Source of the DNA: Trichobilharzia regenti | Lineage: Eukaryota; Platyhelminthes; Trematoda; Strigeidida; Schistosomatidae | Assembly (NCBI GenBank): GCA_944472135.2 | Contig: OX235262.1 | Coordinates: forward strand, 83,054,903 to 83,118,902 | Length of the DNA stretch: 64,000 nucleotides | Direction of reading: 5' to 3' | In this document: in pieces, positions 12,620 through 24,900 of the stretch | How positions within the stretch are numbered: position 1 is the first letter of the stretch | Layout: every line of letters begins with the position of its first letter | Program-made: the position numbers and the translations under genes | Notes under the pieces: model-generated | The model's input: only the letters and a program-made list of their open reading frames with translations | Database searches by the model: none | What the model was told of the DNA's origin: nothing

Positions 12620-13745
12620 GAGCATCAGAATGATTTTCCTCACAAAATTACTTTTGAGAATTAATTTTCCATGGTTTTCTAAATGATTTCAATACGTAAT
12701 TAAATTGGAACACAAGCCGATCCCCTACAAACAAACTTGAAAAGTTGATAGTTTGGCCACTGTCTTGTCAGTTAGTGAATACTATTGGCTCTCCGAATGG
12801 CAAAACCTGTAGCTGTTTAATTTATGGTAAAATTCATCGTTCACTAAACTAATATTAATACGAACTCAAGATATGCTTAAGTTTTAGGTGTTCGTAGTCT
12901 GTCTTTAGAAGTCTTCACACACTGCTAATCATTTCAACTTTCGCTACTTCTAAGCGTTGGTTATGGTATAGCTACTGTTTTGTACATCAAAGAGTTTAAA
13001 AATCCACAAAAGAGATGAACACTACAATTTAGAAATCTTTCCAAAATTCTAATGATTAGAAGCATCTGTTTTATGGTAGAGTCTTACATAATCTAAAACA
13101 AGAAATCTTTTATCTGAAACGAAGATGTGAGCTTTTTTTGAAAGCTGTGTACGGAAGATAACTTTATCATGCAATGTTTACAAATCTGTTCAAAATAGAC
13201 CGCTATTATTAAACGACAAAACAAAAAACTTGTATTACATGAAAATGCGTTAAGTGGTAATAAAGATTGCTCAGTTGGTATACCTATTGATGAAAATAAC
13301 CAAATATAATAAATATCTGAAGGAAGTGAATTGAAGTAGGTGAATTACAGAATTACGAAAACATTATTAGGCAGGTGAATTAGGATCAAGAGACTGGAAG
13401 GCGGTTAGGTTATGTCAGAAATTATAATTATGACAGTGAAAGCAAAGATAAGGTAAAGTTAAATGAAATTAACTAGACAGAACATTACCATGACCAGGAG
13501 GAAAGATGTTTGAAAAAATGTCTTTAAATGAAATAAAGTCAAACGCTTCAAATATTAAATTATCAAAACATAATTCAGGCTGTAAAACACAAAAAGCATT
13601 AACAAAATAATACAAAATGAACGTAAACTCAAACCTTAAAATAAGGTATGCTGAATTCTAGGTGAATTCTGGAATACTGACAGATACACATTTTGGAAAG
13701 TTCAAACTTACAGAAGCTAAAGAGGATAAGCAAAGAGAAAGCGTA
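12620..13745. other. No supported gene; holds candidate downstream exons only
   Basis: AT-rich sequence downstream of the last supported micro-exon. A good acceptor (cttcgtttcag) precedes a short open segment at 13049-13113 (-); see findings. Confidence 0.4.
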
Positions 13746-13946
13746 TTCAGTAATAAATATATTCATGTATACATGTATTCATGTACACAAAACACTTTGC
13801 ATTGAAACTACTGAGGCTTGTCTGTTTGTCAGAGAGGCAAGTGATTGAATCAACATAGTAACCTGAAATTAAATACCATTCTAATAAGCTTGTGATATGA
13901 ATATAATCTCTAACTAAATCTTCAGATTCTTGATTCATTTGATCTC

Positions 13947-14050
13947 CGAGTGGAATATGTGGCTTCAAGCCTGAACCCAGAAGTTTGAGTAGGAGTGGTA
14001 TTTTCTTACTGGGTAGGGGTGTTAACCTCACACCTCACCTTGCCTCTTTT
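13947..14050 (-). mobile_element. SINE fragment (57-kb family)
   Basis: gagtggaatatgtggcttca and ggtgttaacctcacacc align with the 57.04-57.27 kb SINE (cagtggaacatagggcttca; ggttgctaacctcatgcc). It includes a perfect 12-bp inverted repeat ggtgttaacctc/gaggttaacacc. Confidence 0.5.
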
Positions 14051-14221
14051 TTCGAGGTTAACACCGCCTAGTAAAGTAGGGTAGGTTTAGGAATACGTTG
14101 GCCGTGAGTCTCATCTGGACCATGTGCGTCAGTTTTCACATAAATTTAATGGGTCAATCTGTGATTAACTTCACCTTAAGCTACTTTAGAAAATAACTAA
14201 AAACTTAAAATATACTTGGTA

Positions 14222-14840
14222 TATTTTGATTGGACACTAGTAACTAGTGTGATTTGTCTAGTCCTTTCTTTGGTGCAGACTGAATTTTATCAATCAGGTT
14301 TGTAATGTGGCCACCATTCTAGGTAGGTCACCATCACGATGCACATTGATTTGATGATATCAGATGGTTGGAGGCAAACGGCAGGAAGCCTTGCCTCACC
14401 TAGGTTTCGTGCTAGTTGACATTCATCAGCAAGGCGTATCTGCAACCTTAAAGGAACTCATGTCCCTTCTGAGATTTGAATCCGCGTCACCAAGTGAGAA
14501 CTGCAGTCAGAGATGTTACCACTGACCTATTCGGGCTCGCGGATCACCAAAGGAAAGAATTAGAAAAAGGAAGAAAGGACTAGAAGCATCACACTAGTTA
14601 TTAGTGTCCAATCAAAATATCCACTACAATCCTACAGGAGGTCAATCGCTAGCCCAAATAGCTCAGTGGTAACGTCTCTGACTGCAATTCTCACTGAGTG
14701 ACGCTTATTAGAATCTCAGAAGGGACATGAGTTTCTTTCAGGGTTTCAGATAAGCCCTGCTGATGAGTGCCAACTAACACAAAATCTAGGTCGAAGGCTT
14801 CCTGCCGATTGTCTCCAACCGTCTAATATCATCATATACT
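14222..14840. repeat. Inverted pair of a tRNA-like repeat
   Basis: The right arm contains gcccaaatagctcagtggta and tcagaagggacatgag. The left arm contains the inverted equivalents (catgtcccttctgaga, ttaccactgacctattcggg). The centre is a second palindrome: attggacactagtaactagt against actagttattagtgtccaat. Both arms end near a tatactcggtata-type sequence. Confidence 0.65.
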
Positions 14841-14844
14841 CGGT

Positions 14845-15920
14845 ATATGTTTGATTGAATAAAATGTAAAATATATGCTCAGAAAATAGTGTGAATTTAG
14901 GATTTCAAGTTAGAAATTTGTCATTCCTCAATTATGCTATTTTTTCCCTGCTTGAATGTCATTCTTTAAAATAATGGAACGAAAACCTGATAAATTAGCA
15001 ATGAGATTGTCGATTTTCAATATTCAGAAACTAAAATAATAAGGGTGACAAAAACTTCATCAGTAATCGACGGTGCACATGTAGAAAGCTTATAATTCTA
15101 CTTAGTGATTTGAAATATTCAGGCAGACAGAAATATTCACACACTATGAAAATACAATTAGAAGAAAGCATTTTACAGGTGAGAAAACAACCAGCACACA
15201 CCTAGTATTGGAATGGATTTATATTTTTGATGTGAAGCAATTCAAATGAAATGAAATTAAGAGCCATATGAAAATTTCTAAAGCGCTTAGTTGCATTCAA
15301 GGTACTAGATGTCAAAGCATGCTAAAAAAGTATAAAAATCTGGTATGTGGATACATTCAGAGTGTACATTAAGAAACTCTTAGACTTCTACAAAACAGAG
15401 ACTCTGTCATATTTATTCTTGCTTTCCTTTGAGGCTTAGAATAAACTATTGATCTCTATACACAGTGGACTTGTTGCTAGTCCAATTACGTTGTTTGTCT
15501 CCTCATTTAATAATCACAGAATTATCAGAGGTCACTCAAGCATGTTCTTTTAGACTATTGTTAAATAACCATGTAAATCTTAGAGGCGGTGGAAAAACTC
15601 CTGAATATATTCGAATTAGTGGTATCACCTTGCATTGTCAGATAAGCAGAGGATCAGTAGAGTTCAAAAACAAGAATAATTAAAGGGCACCATTGTTCTC
15701 TGTCCCTTCCACTTCACTCTGTACAGTTGTAATGTATTTGGTGAAAAAATACTTTCACCTTAATTATTCTTATTTTGAATAAGTGATAAAGATATTCAAA
15801 TTATTGAGTTTAAAAAGTTAAAAATATGAATAAGCGAGGGATAATTTAGCTTATAGCAGACAGAAGGCATCATAATCAACAAAAAGAGTCACTTGGCATG
15901 ACAATCACATGTACAACTTA
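14845..15920. other. No recognisable feature
   Basis: AT-rich sequence downstream of micro-exon 44. No convincing acceptor/donor pair was found. Confidence 0.4.
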
Positions 15921-15921
15921 C

Positions 15922-15960
15922 GTCTATTGATCTGTCTGGAAATACGAACTACTGGATATC
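15922..15960 (-). CDS. Micro-exon 44, 39 nt, diverged 48-nt type
   Basis: 39 nt, phase 1-1, acceptor ttttttcacag, donor gtaagt. It reads YPVVRISRQINR. The PV[IV].[VI]..Q...R pattern matches the 48-nt type with three codons missing. It sits near the distance below the array at which the next 48-nt exon would be expected. It is the last exon I can support, and because it ends in a donor the gene continues downstream. Confidence 0.83.
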
Positions 15961-18900
15961 CTGTGAAAAAAGCAAAGAAAAATTTTCTAAAATTAAACAA
16001 AAGTGAATTGACCGAAACACGATTGCTAGGGAAAAATGGACAAAATTGATTGATAGAATTCAGTCTGCATCAAAACAAGGACTGGACGCATGATGTTAGC
16101 CATAAACGAATAACCGATAAAACTATACAACAGACACCCAAAAGAAGTCAATCAAGAGACTGAATGGCGAAGTGGTCACGTATCTAACTGCTGGAAAGAG
16201 TGAAAAAAGGACGAATTTCAGAATGCAAGAGAGTTCGTTCAAGAACGCAGATACGGTACGAATGACACTTAGGTCGAATGTAAAACAGTAAAATAAAAAT
16301 TAAGAGTACACCGGCAAAAATATAGAAAAAAACATAGGGGAGGGCTAAAAATTATTCCGCACAGAAAAAAGGCTGCATTCAAATCAGCAGGAAAAAGAAG
16401 AAACAAATAAAAAAGAAAACAAACAAAGAAAAAACACAAAGGAAGAGAATAATATAACAAACAGAACACATATAAAAACAAACAGAAGAAATCAAAAGAT
16501 AAGGAAATATTAAATTAGAAAACAAAAGTTGAACAATGTGAAGCAAATTGAATCTATCGGATTTCATGACCTGACAAAACAAGACAGACCGGTATAATCA
16601 AAACTGATAAACAATAATGTCGGTCAATGAGACGATGACATATGCAAAAACTCCATCCACAATTCAGTAGTGAAATGAACAATGAAGAAGTCTTTTCACA
16701 TCTCAACTATTGCAAACACTGGGAGGAGGAGATTGAACGACGAATGTCACGACCGAATACACCACGAATGCAGTGAACATGTGGAAAATATTCCCAAGAT
16801 GTTGAATCACAGCCTAACGTCGACTAGTGTCCACGTCATCGGGATTGCTTCGTCACAACAGAGATAGATGATTACGGCTGATCAAGCTTCGAAGTGGTCA
16901 GACACGCGACTTAGTGAAGAATGAAGAATAATGAGACGATATTATTCAGATGAAAGTAAACTGAGAGAAGCACAATTAAATGTCAGTGAATTGAAATAAA
17001 TTGGAAGTGATGTAATGCACTGGATTGTCGATGAATGTGACTTACGTCTTTCAGCTCTCCTGTGAACAGCGAATTTCGGATAAACTGGTCCTGCAGAAAG
17101 ACACAGAAATTGCAGACATTCAATCAATCAGTTAGTTGTCAGACAATGAAATCAATCAATCGATACTGAACACCTGACTTCCACTCTGTCTTCCTTTCCT
17201 CAGCCCACCTTTGTTCAGAATGCTTCATGGTGTGAGTACATTTGTGTCTGTGTGTGTGTGTGTGCGTGTGTTGGCTAACGTGTATATGGACAGATGAAGA
17301 CTGAGTGTATGTGATGAATACGCTAAACGCCTCCGGTGTGTTTCTACGGAATTCGAATTCGCCGTCCATCTCCTGGGTGTAAGTGATAAGTGCAAACAGC
17401 TGACGTGAATATGACGACGGATACAACCAGTGAGACTCTAGATGTCCTAGTCGTCAATCACATCCGATTATGGATTTCATCCCTTCCCTACAAAACATGG
17501 AGAAGTCGGGTATCCTTTCGGAATCTGTCACACGCCAGTTACAGTCTACACAGACAAATTTCAAATGAATGCAGATACTGTCTCACAACATCCACATCCA
17601 TATCAATACTTCAGCGAGTTCAATGTCAACAAACACATGCGAGAATCTCGATCAATTCGAAGCACGTGAACCAGATTGTTATCTAACCTGTCGGTTGGTT
17701 GATTGGCGTATTTGTGCATTTATTTATTCACATATTGACATGAAAACACCGAAATGAAAAGAAAACACTTGATCGACTGGAAAACTAATGACTTACTGCG
17801 TTGTGGAAATCGTTGAGGAACCGCGATTACTGGCACAATGTCAACTGTCAAATGGAGAATTTAGAAAGACAATTCGATTAATCGGAATGAGAATTTCAAC
17901 TTGTGAGGGAATGGAAATGGCAAATTGAATCACAGTGAACAAGTGCATGCTGTGGATACTGCTGAATGTCACAGTGTTGAGCTCAGTTCGAAGGCGAACG
18001 CATGCTCGTCCTCACTCACTCATTCACTTAGTCACTCAGCAACTCACTCACTCACACACACACACATACTTAAACACACAAAAGACAAACGTAAACAATA
18101 ATTCATTCGGATAAACACACACACACACACAACCACAACCACAAGGTAAATAAGAGTCTGACTGTCTGTCCGTTTGCTTGGTTGACAGCCTGCGTGCCTG
18201 CCTGAGTGTCTATCTGTCTGTCTGTCTGTCTGTCTCTCTGTCTGTCTGTCTGTCTGTCTGTGTGACTGTTGATTGGATCTACATACAATCCCAAATGTAT
18301 TCGCATATTCTCACTCTTCTACTTCTTCTATGCACAACTCTCAAACGCACAATCACATTGAAATCGGAGGAATAATACATTTCACTGAGGAGGAAACAAA
18401 TCACCTACCTGGTTGGCGAACATGTCGATATCCCGCTGAAAAAAGAAAAAGAAAGAGACAAAATCAGGGGACTGAAGTCAACATATGTCGAATGTTCTCG
18501 AGGAGTTCTCAAGTCAACCGAGTGGAAAATTATTCATCACTACTGGAAATCAAGTGTATGCAATGATGTGATAATGGAGGCGTGAATAACTAACTGTTGA
18601 TGTTAAGACTACCTCAGGCGTCTTCTTCTATGTCACACTTTTCACACACACACACACACACAGTTAGCTTTGTCCATCCATGTGTCCCACTCACAATCAT
18701 TTCCATCTGTCTCAGCTGTCCGAAACACCTCCGACAATTACTTCAACAATTAGAGAGTGAACAATGTGGAAACAACTGAATCCACTGGATTTCATGTCCT
18801 GAAAAATCCCGACCGACTGGCTACATTCATATGTGATGAATATCTCGGTGGATTAGTGTGTCGACGTCAAATGCAAACAACTCCATCCACAATTCAGTAG

Positions 18901-21900
18901 TGAAATGAACAATGAAGAAGTCTTTTCACATCTCAACTATTGCAAACACTGGGAGGAGGAGATTGAACGACGAATGTCACGACCGAATACACCACGAATG
19001 CAGTGAACATGTGGAAAATATTCCCAAGATGTTGAATCACAGCCTAACGTCGACTAGTGTTCACGTCATCGGGATTGCTTCGTCACAACAGAGATAGATG
19101 ATTACGGCTGATCAAGCTTCGAAGTGGTCAGACACGCGACTTAGTGAAGAATGAAGAATAATGAGACGATATTATTCAGATGAAAGTAAACTGAGAGAAG
19201 CACAATTAAATGTCAGTGAATTGAAATAAATTGGAAGTGATGTAATGCACTGGATTGTCGATGAATGTGACTTACGTCTTTCAGCTCTCCTGTGAACAGC
19301 GAATTTCGGATAAACTGGTCCTGCAGAAAGACACAGAAATTGCAGACATTCAATCAATCAGTTAGTTGTCAGACAATGAAATCAATCAATCGATACTGAA
19401 CACCTGACTTCCACTCTGTCTTCCTTTCCTCAGCCCACCTTTGTTCAGAATGCTTCATGGTGTGAGTACATTTGTGTCTGTGTGTGTGTGTGTGCGTGTG
19501 TTGGCTAACGTGTATATGGACAGATGAAGACTGAGTGTATGTGATGAATACGCTAAACGCCTCCGGTGTGTTTCTACGGAATTCGAATTCGCCGTCCATC
19601 TCCTGGGTGTAAGTGATAAGTGCAAACAGCTGACGTGAATATGACGACGGATACAACCAGTGAGACTCTAGATGTCCTAGTCGTCAATCACATCCGATTA
19701 TGGATTTCATCCCTTCCCTACAAAACATGGAGAAGTCGGGTATCCTTTCGGAATCTGTCACACGCCAGTTACAGTCTACACAGACAAATTTCAAATGAAT
19801 GCAGATACTGTCTCACAACATCCACATCCATATCAATACTTCAGCGAGTTCAATGTCAACAAACACATGCGAGAATCTCGATCAATTCGAAGCACGTGAA
19901 CCAGATTGTTATCTAACCTGTCGGTTGGTTGATTGGCGTATTTGTGCATTTATTTATTCACATATTGACATGAAAACACCGAAATGAAAAGAAAACACTT
20001 GATCGACTGGAAAACTAATGACTTACTGCGTTGTGGAAATCGTTGAGGAACCGCGATTACTGGCACAATGTCAACTGTCAAATGGAGAAGTTAGAAAGAC
20101 AATTCGATTAATCGGAATGAGAATTTCAACTTGTGAGGGAATGGAAATGGCAAATTGAATCACAGTGAACAAGTGCATGCTGTGGATACTGCTGAATGTC
20201 ACAGTGTTGAGCTCAGTTCGAAGGCGAACGCATGCTCGTCCTCACTCACTCATTCACTTAGTCACTCAGCAACTCACTCACTCACACACACACACATACT
20301 TAAACACACAAAAGACAAACGTAAACAATAATTCATTCGGATAAACACACACACACACACAACCACAACCACAAGGTAAATAAGAGTCTGACTGTCTGTC
20401 CGTTTGCTTGGTTGACAGCCTGCGTGCCTGCCTGAGTGTCTATCTGTCTGTCTGTCTGTCTCTCTGTCTGTCTGTCTGTCTGTCTGTGTGACTGTTGATT
20501 GGATCTACATACAATCCCAAATGTATTCGCATATTCTCACTCTTCTACTTCTTCTATGCACAACTCTCAAACGCACAATCACATTGAAATCGGAGGAATA
20601 ATACATTTCACTGAGGAGGAAACAAATCACCTACCTGGTTGGCGAACATGTCGATATCCCGCTGAAAAAAGAAAAAGAAAGAGACAAAATCAGGGGACTG
20701 AAGTCAACATATGTCGAATGTTCTCGAGGAGTTCTCAAGTCAACCGAGTGGAAAATTATTCATCACTACTGGAAATCAAGTGTATGCAATGATGTGATAA
20801 TGGAGGCGTGAATAACTAACTGTTGATGTTAAGACTACCTCAGGCGTCTTCTTCTATGTCACACTTTTCACACACACACACACACACAGTTAGCTTTGTC
20901 CATCCATGTGTCCCACTCACAATCATTTCCATCTGTCTCAGCTGTCCGAAACACCTCCGACAATTACTTCAACAATTAGAGAGTGAACAATGTGGAAACA
21001 ACTGAATCCACTGGATTTCATGTCCTGAAAAATCCCGACCGACTGGCTACATTCATATGTGATGAATATCTCGGTGGATTAGTGTGTCGACGTCAAATGC
21101 AAACAACTCCATCCACAATTCAGTAGTGAAATGAACAATGAAGAAGTCTTTTCACATCTCAACTATTGCAAACACTGGGAGGAGGAGATTGAACGACGAA
21201 TGTCACGACCGAATACACCACGAATGCAGTGAACATGTGGAAAATATTCCCAAGATGTTGAATCACAGCCTAACGTCGACTAGTGTCCACGTCATCGGGA
21301 TTGCTTCGTCACAACAGAGATAGATGATTACGGCTGATCAAGCTTCGAAGTGGTCAGACACGCGACTTAGTGAAGAATGAAGAATAATGAGACGATATTA
21401 TTCAGATGAAAGTAAACTGAGAGAAGCACAATTAAATGTCAGTGAATTGAAATAAATTGGAAGTGATGTAATGCACTGGATTGTCGATGAATGTGACTTA
21501 CGTCTTTCAGCTCTCCTGTGAACAGCGAATTTCGGATAAACTGGTCCTGCAGAAAGACACAGAAATTGCAGACATTCAATCAATCAGTTAGTTGTCAGAC
21601 AATGAAATCAATCAATCGATACTGAACACCTGACTTCCACTCTGTCTTCCTTTCCTCAGCCCACCTTTGTTCAGAATGCTTCATGGTGTGAGTACATTTG
21701 TGTCTGTGTGTGTGTGTGTGTGCGTGTGTTGGCTAACGTGTATATGGACAGATGAAGACTGAGTGTATGTGATGAATACGCTAAACGCCTCCGGTGTGTT
21801 TCTACGGAATTCGAATTCGCCGTCCATCTCCTGGGTGTAAGTGATAAGTGCAAACAGCTGACGTGAATATGACGACGGATACAACCAGTGAGACTCTAGA

Positions 21901-24900
21901 TGTCCTAGTCGTCAATCACATCCGATTATGGATTTCATCCCTTCCCTACAAAACATGGAGAAGTCGGGTATCCTTTCGGAATCTGTCACACGCCAGTTAC
22001 AGTCTACACAGACAAATTTCAAATGAATGCAGATACTGTCTCACAACATCCACATCCATATCAATACTTCAGCGAGTTCAATGTCAACAAACACATGCGA
22101 GAATCTCGATCAATTCGAAGCACGTGAACCAGATTGTTATCTAACCTGTCGGTTGGTTGATTGGCGTATTTGTGCATTTATTTATTCACATATTGACATG
22201 AAAACACCGAAATGAAAAGAAAACACTTGATCGACTGGAAAACTAATGACTTACTGCGTTGTGGAAATCGTTGAGGAACCGCGATTACTGGCACAATGTC
22301 AACTGTCAAATGGAGAAGTTAGAAAGACAATTCGATTAATCGGAATGAGAATTTCAACTTGTGAGGGAATGGAAATGGCAAATTGAATCACAGTGAACAA
22401 GTGCATGCTGTGGATACTGCTGAATGTCACAGTGTTGAGCTCAGTTCGAAGGCGAACGCATGCTCGTCCTCACTCACTCATTCACTTAGTCACTCAGCAA
22501 CTCACTCACTCACACACACACACATACTTAAACACACAAAAGACAAACGTAAACAATAATTCATTCGGATAAACACACACACACACACAACCACAACCAC
22601 AAGGTAAATAAGAGTCTGACTGTCTGTCCGTTTGCTTGGTTGACAGCCTGCGTGCCTGCCTGAGTGTCTATCTGTCTGTCTGTCTGTCTCTCTGTCTGTC
22701 TGTCTGTCTGTCTGTGTGACTGTTGATTGGATCTACATACAATCCCAAATGTATTCGCATATTCTCACTCTTCTACTTCTTCTATGCACAACTCTCAAAC
22801 GCACAATCACATTGAAATCGGAGGAATAATACATTTCACTGAGGAGGAAACAAATCACCTACCTGGTTGGCGAACATGTCGATATCCCGCTGAAAAAAGA
22901 AAAAGAAAGAGACAAAATCAGGGGACTGAAGTCAACATATGTCGAATGTTCTCGAGGAGTTCTCAAGTCAACCGAGTGGAAAATTATTCATCACTACTGG
23001 AAATCAAGTGTATGCAATGATGTGATAATGGAGGCGTGAATAACTAACTGTTGATGTTAAGACTACCTCAGGCGTCTTCTTCTATGTCACACTTTTCACA
23101 CACACACACACACACAGTTAGCTTTGTCCATCCATGTGTCCCACTCACAATCATTTCCATCTGTCTCAGCTGTCCGAAACACCTCCGACAATTACTTCAA
23201 CAATTAGAGAGTGAACAATGTGGAAACAACTGAATCCACTGGATTTCATGTCCTGAAAAATCCCGACCGACTGGCTACATTCATATGTGATGAATATCTC
23301 GGTGGATTAGTGTGTCGACGTCAAATGCAAACAACTCCATCCACAATTCAGTAGTGAAATGAACAATGAAGAAGTCTTTTCACATCTCAACTATTGCAAA
23401 CACTGGGAGGAGGAGATTGAACGACGAATGTCACGACCGAATACACCACGAATGCAGTGAACATGTGGAAAATATTCCCAAGATGTTGAATCACAGCCTA
23501 ACGTCGACTAGTGTCCACGTCATCGGGATTGCTTCGTCACAACAGAGATAGATGATTACGGCTGATCAAGCTTCGAAGTGGTCAGACACGCGACTTAGTG
23601 AAGAATGAAGAATAATGAGACGATATTATTCAGATGAAAGTAAACTGAGAGAAGCACAATTAAATGTCAGTGAATTGAAATAAATTGGAAGTGATGTAAT
23701 GCACTGGATTGTCGATGAATGTGACTTACGTCTTTCAGCTCTCCTGTGAACAGCGAATTTCGGATAAACTGGTCCTGCAGAAAGACACAGAAATTGCAGA
23801 CATTCAATCAATCAGTTAGTTGTCAGACAATGAAATCAATCAATCGATACTGAACACCTGACTTCCACTCTGTCTTCCTTTCCTCAGCCCACCTTTGTTC
23901 AGAATGCTTCATGGTGTGAGTACATTTGTGTCTGTGTGTGTGTGTGTGTGCGTGTGTTGGCTAACGTGTATATGGACAGATGAAGACTGAGTGTATGTGA
24001 TGAATACGCTAAACGCCTCCGGTGTGTTTCTACGGAATTCGAATTCGCCGTCCATCTCCTGGGTGTAAGTGATAAGTGCAAACAGCTGACGTGAATATGA
24101 CGACGGATACAACCAGTGAGACTCTAGATGTCCTAGTCGTCAATCACATCCGATTATGGATTTCATCCCTTCCCTACAAAACATGGAGAAGTCGGGTATC
24201 CTTTCGGAATCTGTCACACGCCAGTTACAGTCTACACAGACAAATTTCAAATGAATGCAGATACTGTCTCACAACATCCACATCCATATCAATACTTCAG
24301 CGAGTTCAATGTCAACAAACACATGCGAGAATCTCGATCAATTCGAAGCACGTGAACCAGATTGTTATCTAACCTGTCGGTTGGTTGATTGGCGTATTTG
24401 TGCATTTATTTATTCACATATTGACATGAAAACACCGAAATGAAAAGAAAACACTTGATCGACTGGAAAACTAATGACTTACTGCGTTGTGGAAATCGTT
24501 GAGGAACCGCGATTACTGGCACAATGTCAACTGTCAAATGGAGAAGTTAGAAAGACAATTCGATTAATCGGAATGAGAATTTCAACTTGTGAGGGAATGG
24601 AAATGGCAAATTGAATCACAGTGAACAAGTGCATGCTGTGGATACTGCTGAATGTCACAGTGTTGAGCTCAGTTCGAAGGCGAACGCATGCTCGTCCTCA
24701 CTCACTCATTCACTTAGTCACTCAGCAACTCACTCACTCACACACACACACATACTTAAACACACAAAAGACAAACGTAAACAATAATTCATTCGGATAA
24801 ACACACACACACACACAACCACAACCACAAGGTAAATAAGAGTCTGACTGTCTGTCCGTTTGCTTGGTTGACAGCCTGCGTGCCTGCCTGAGTGTCTATC

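Noticed and set aside
13712..13716. 5-nt AG...GT segment with good splice sites
   Set aside because: Length is not a multiple of three and it would break the phase rule followed by all 44 exons.
17390..17686. Recurrent 98-, 97-, 95- and 60-68-codon frames in every 2.2-kb unit
   Set aside because: They recur only because the units are near-identical. They contain microsatellite-encoded runs (HTHTHT, SVCLSVCL), have no domain, and lie on both strands.
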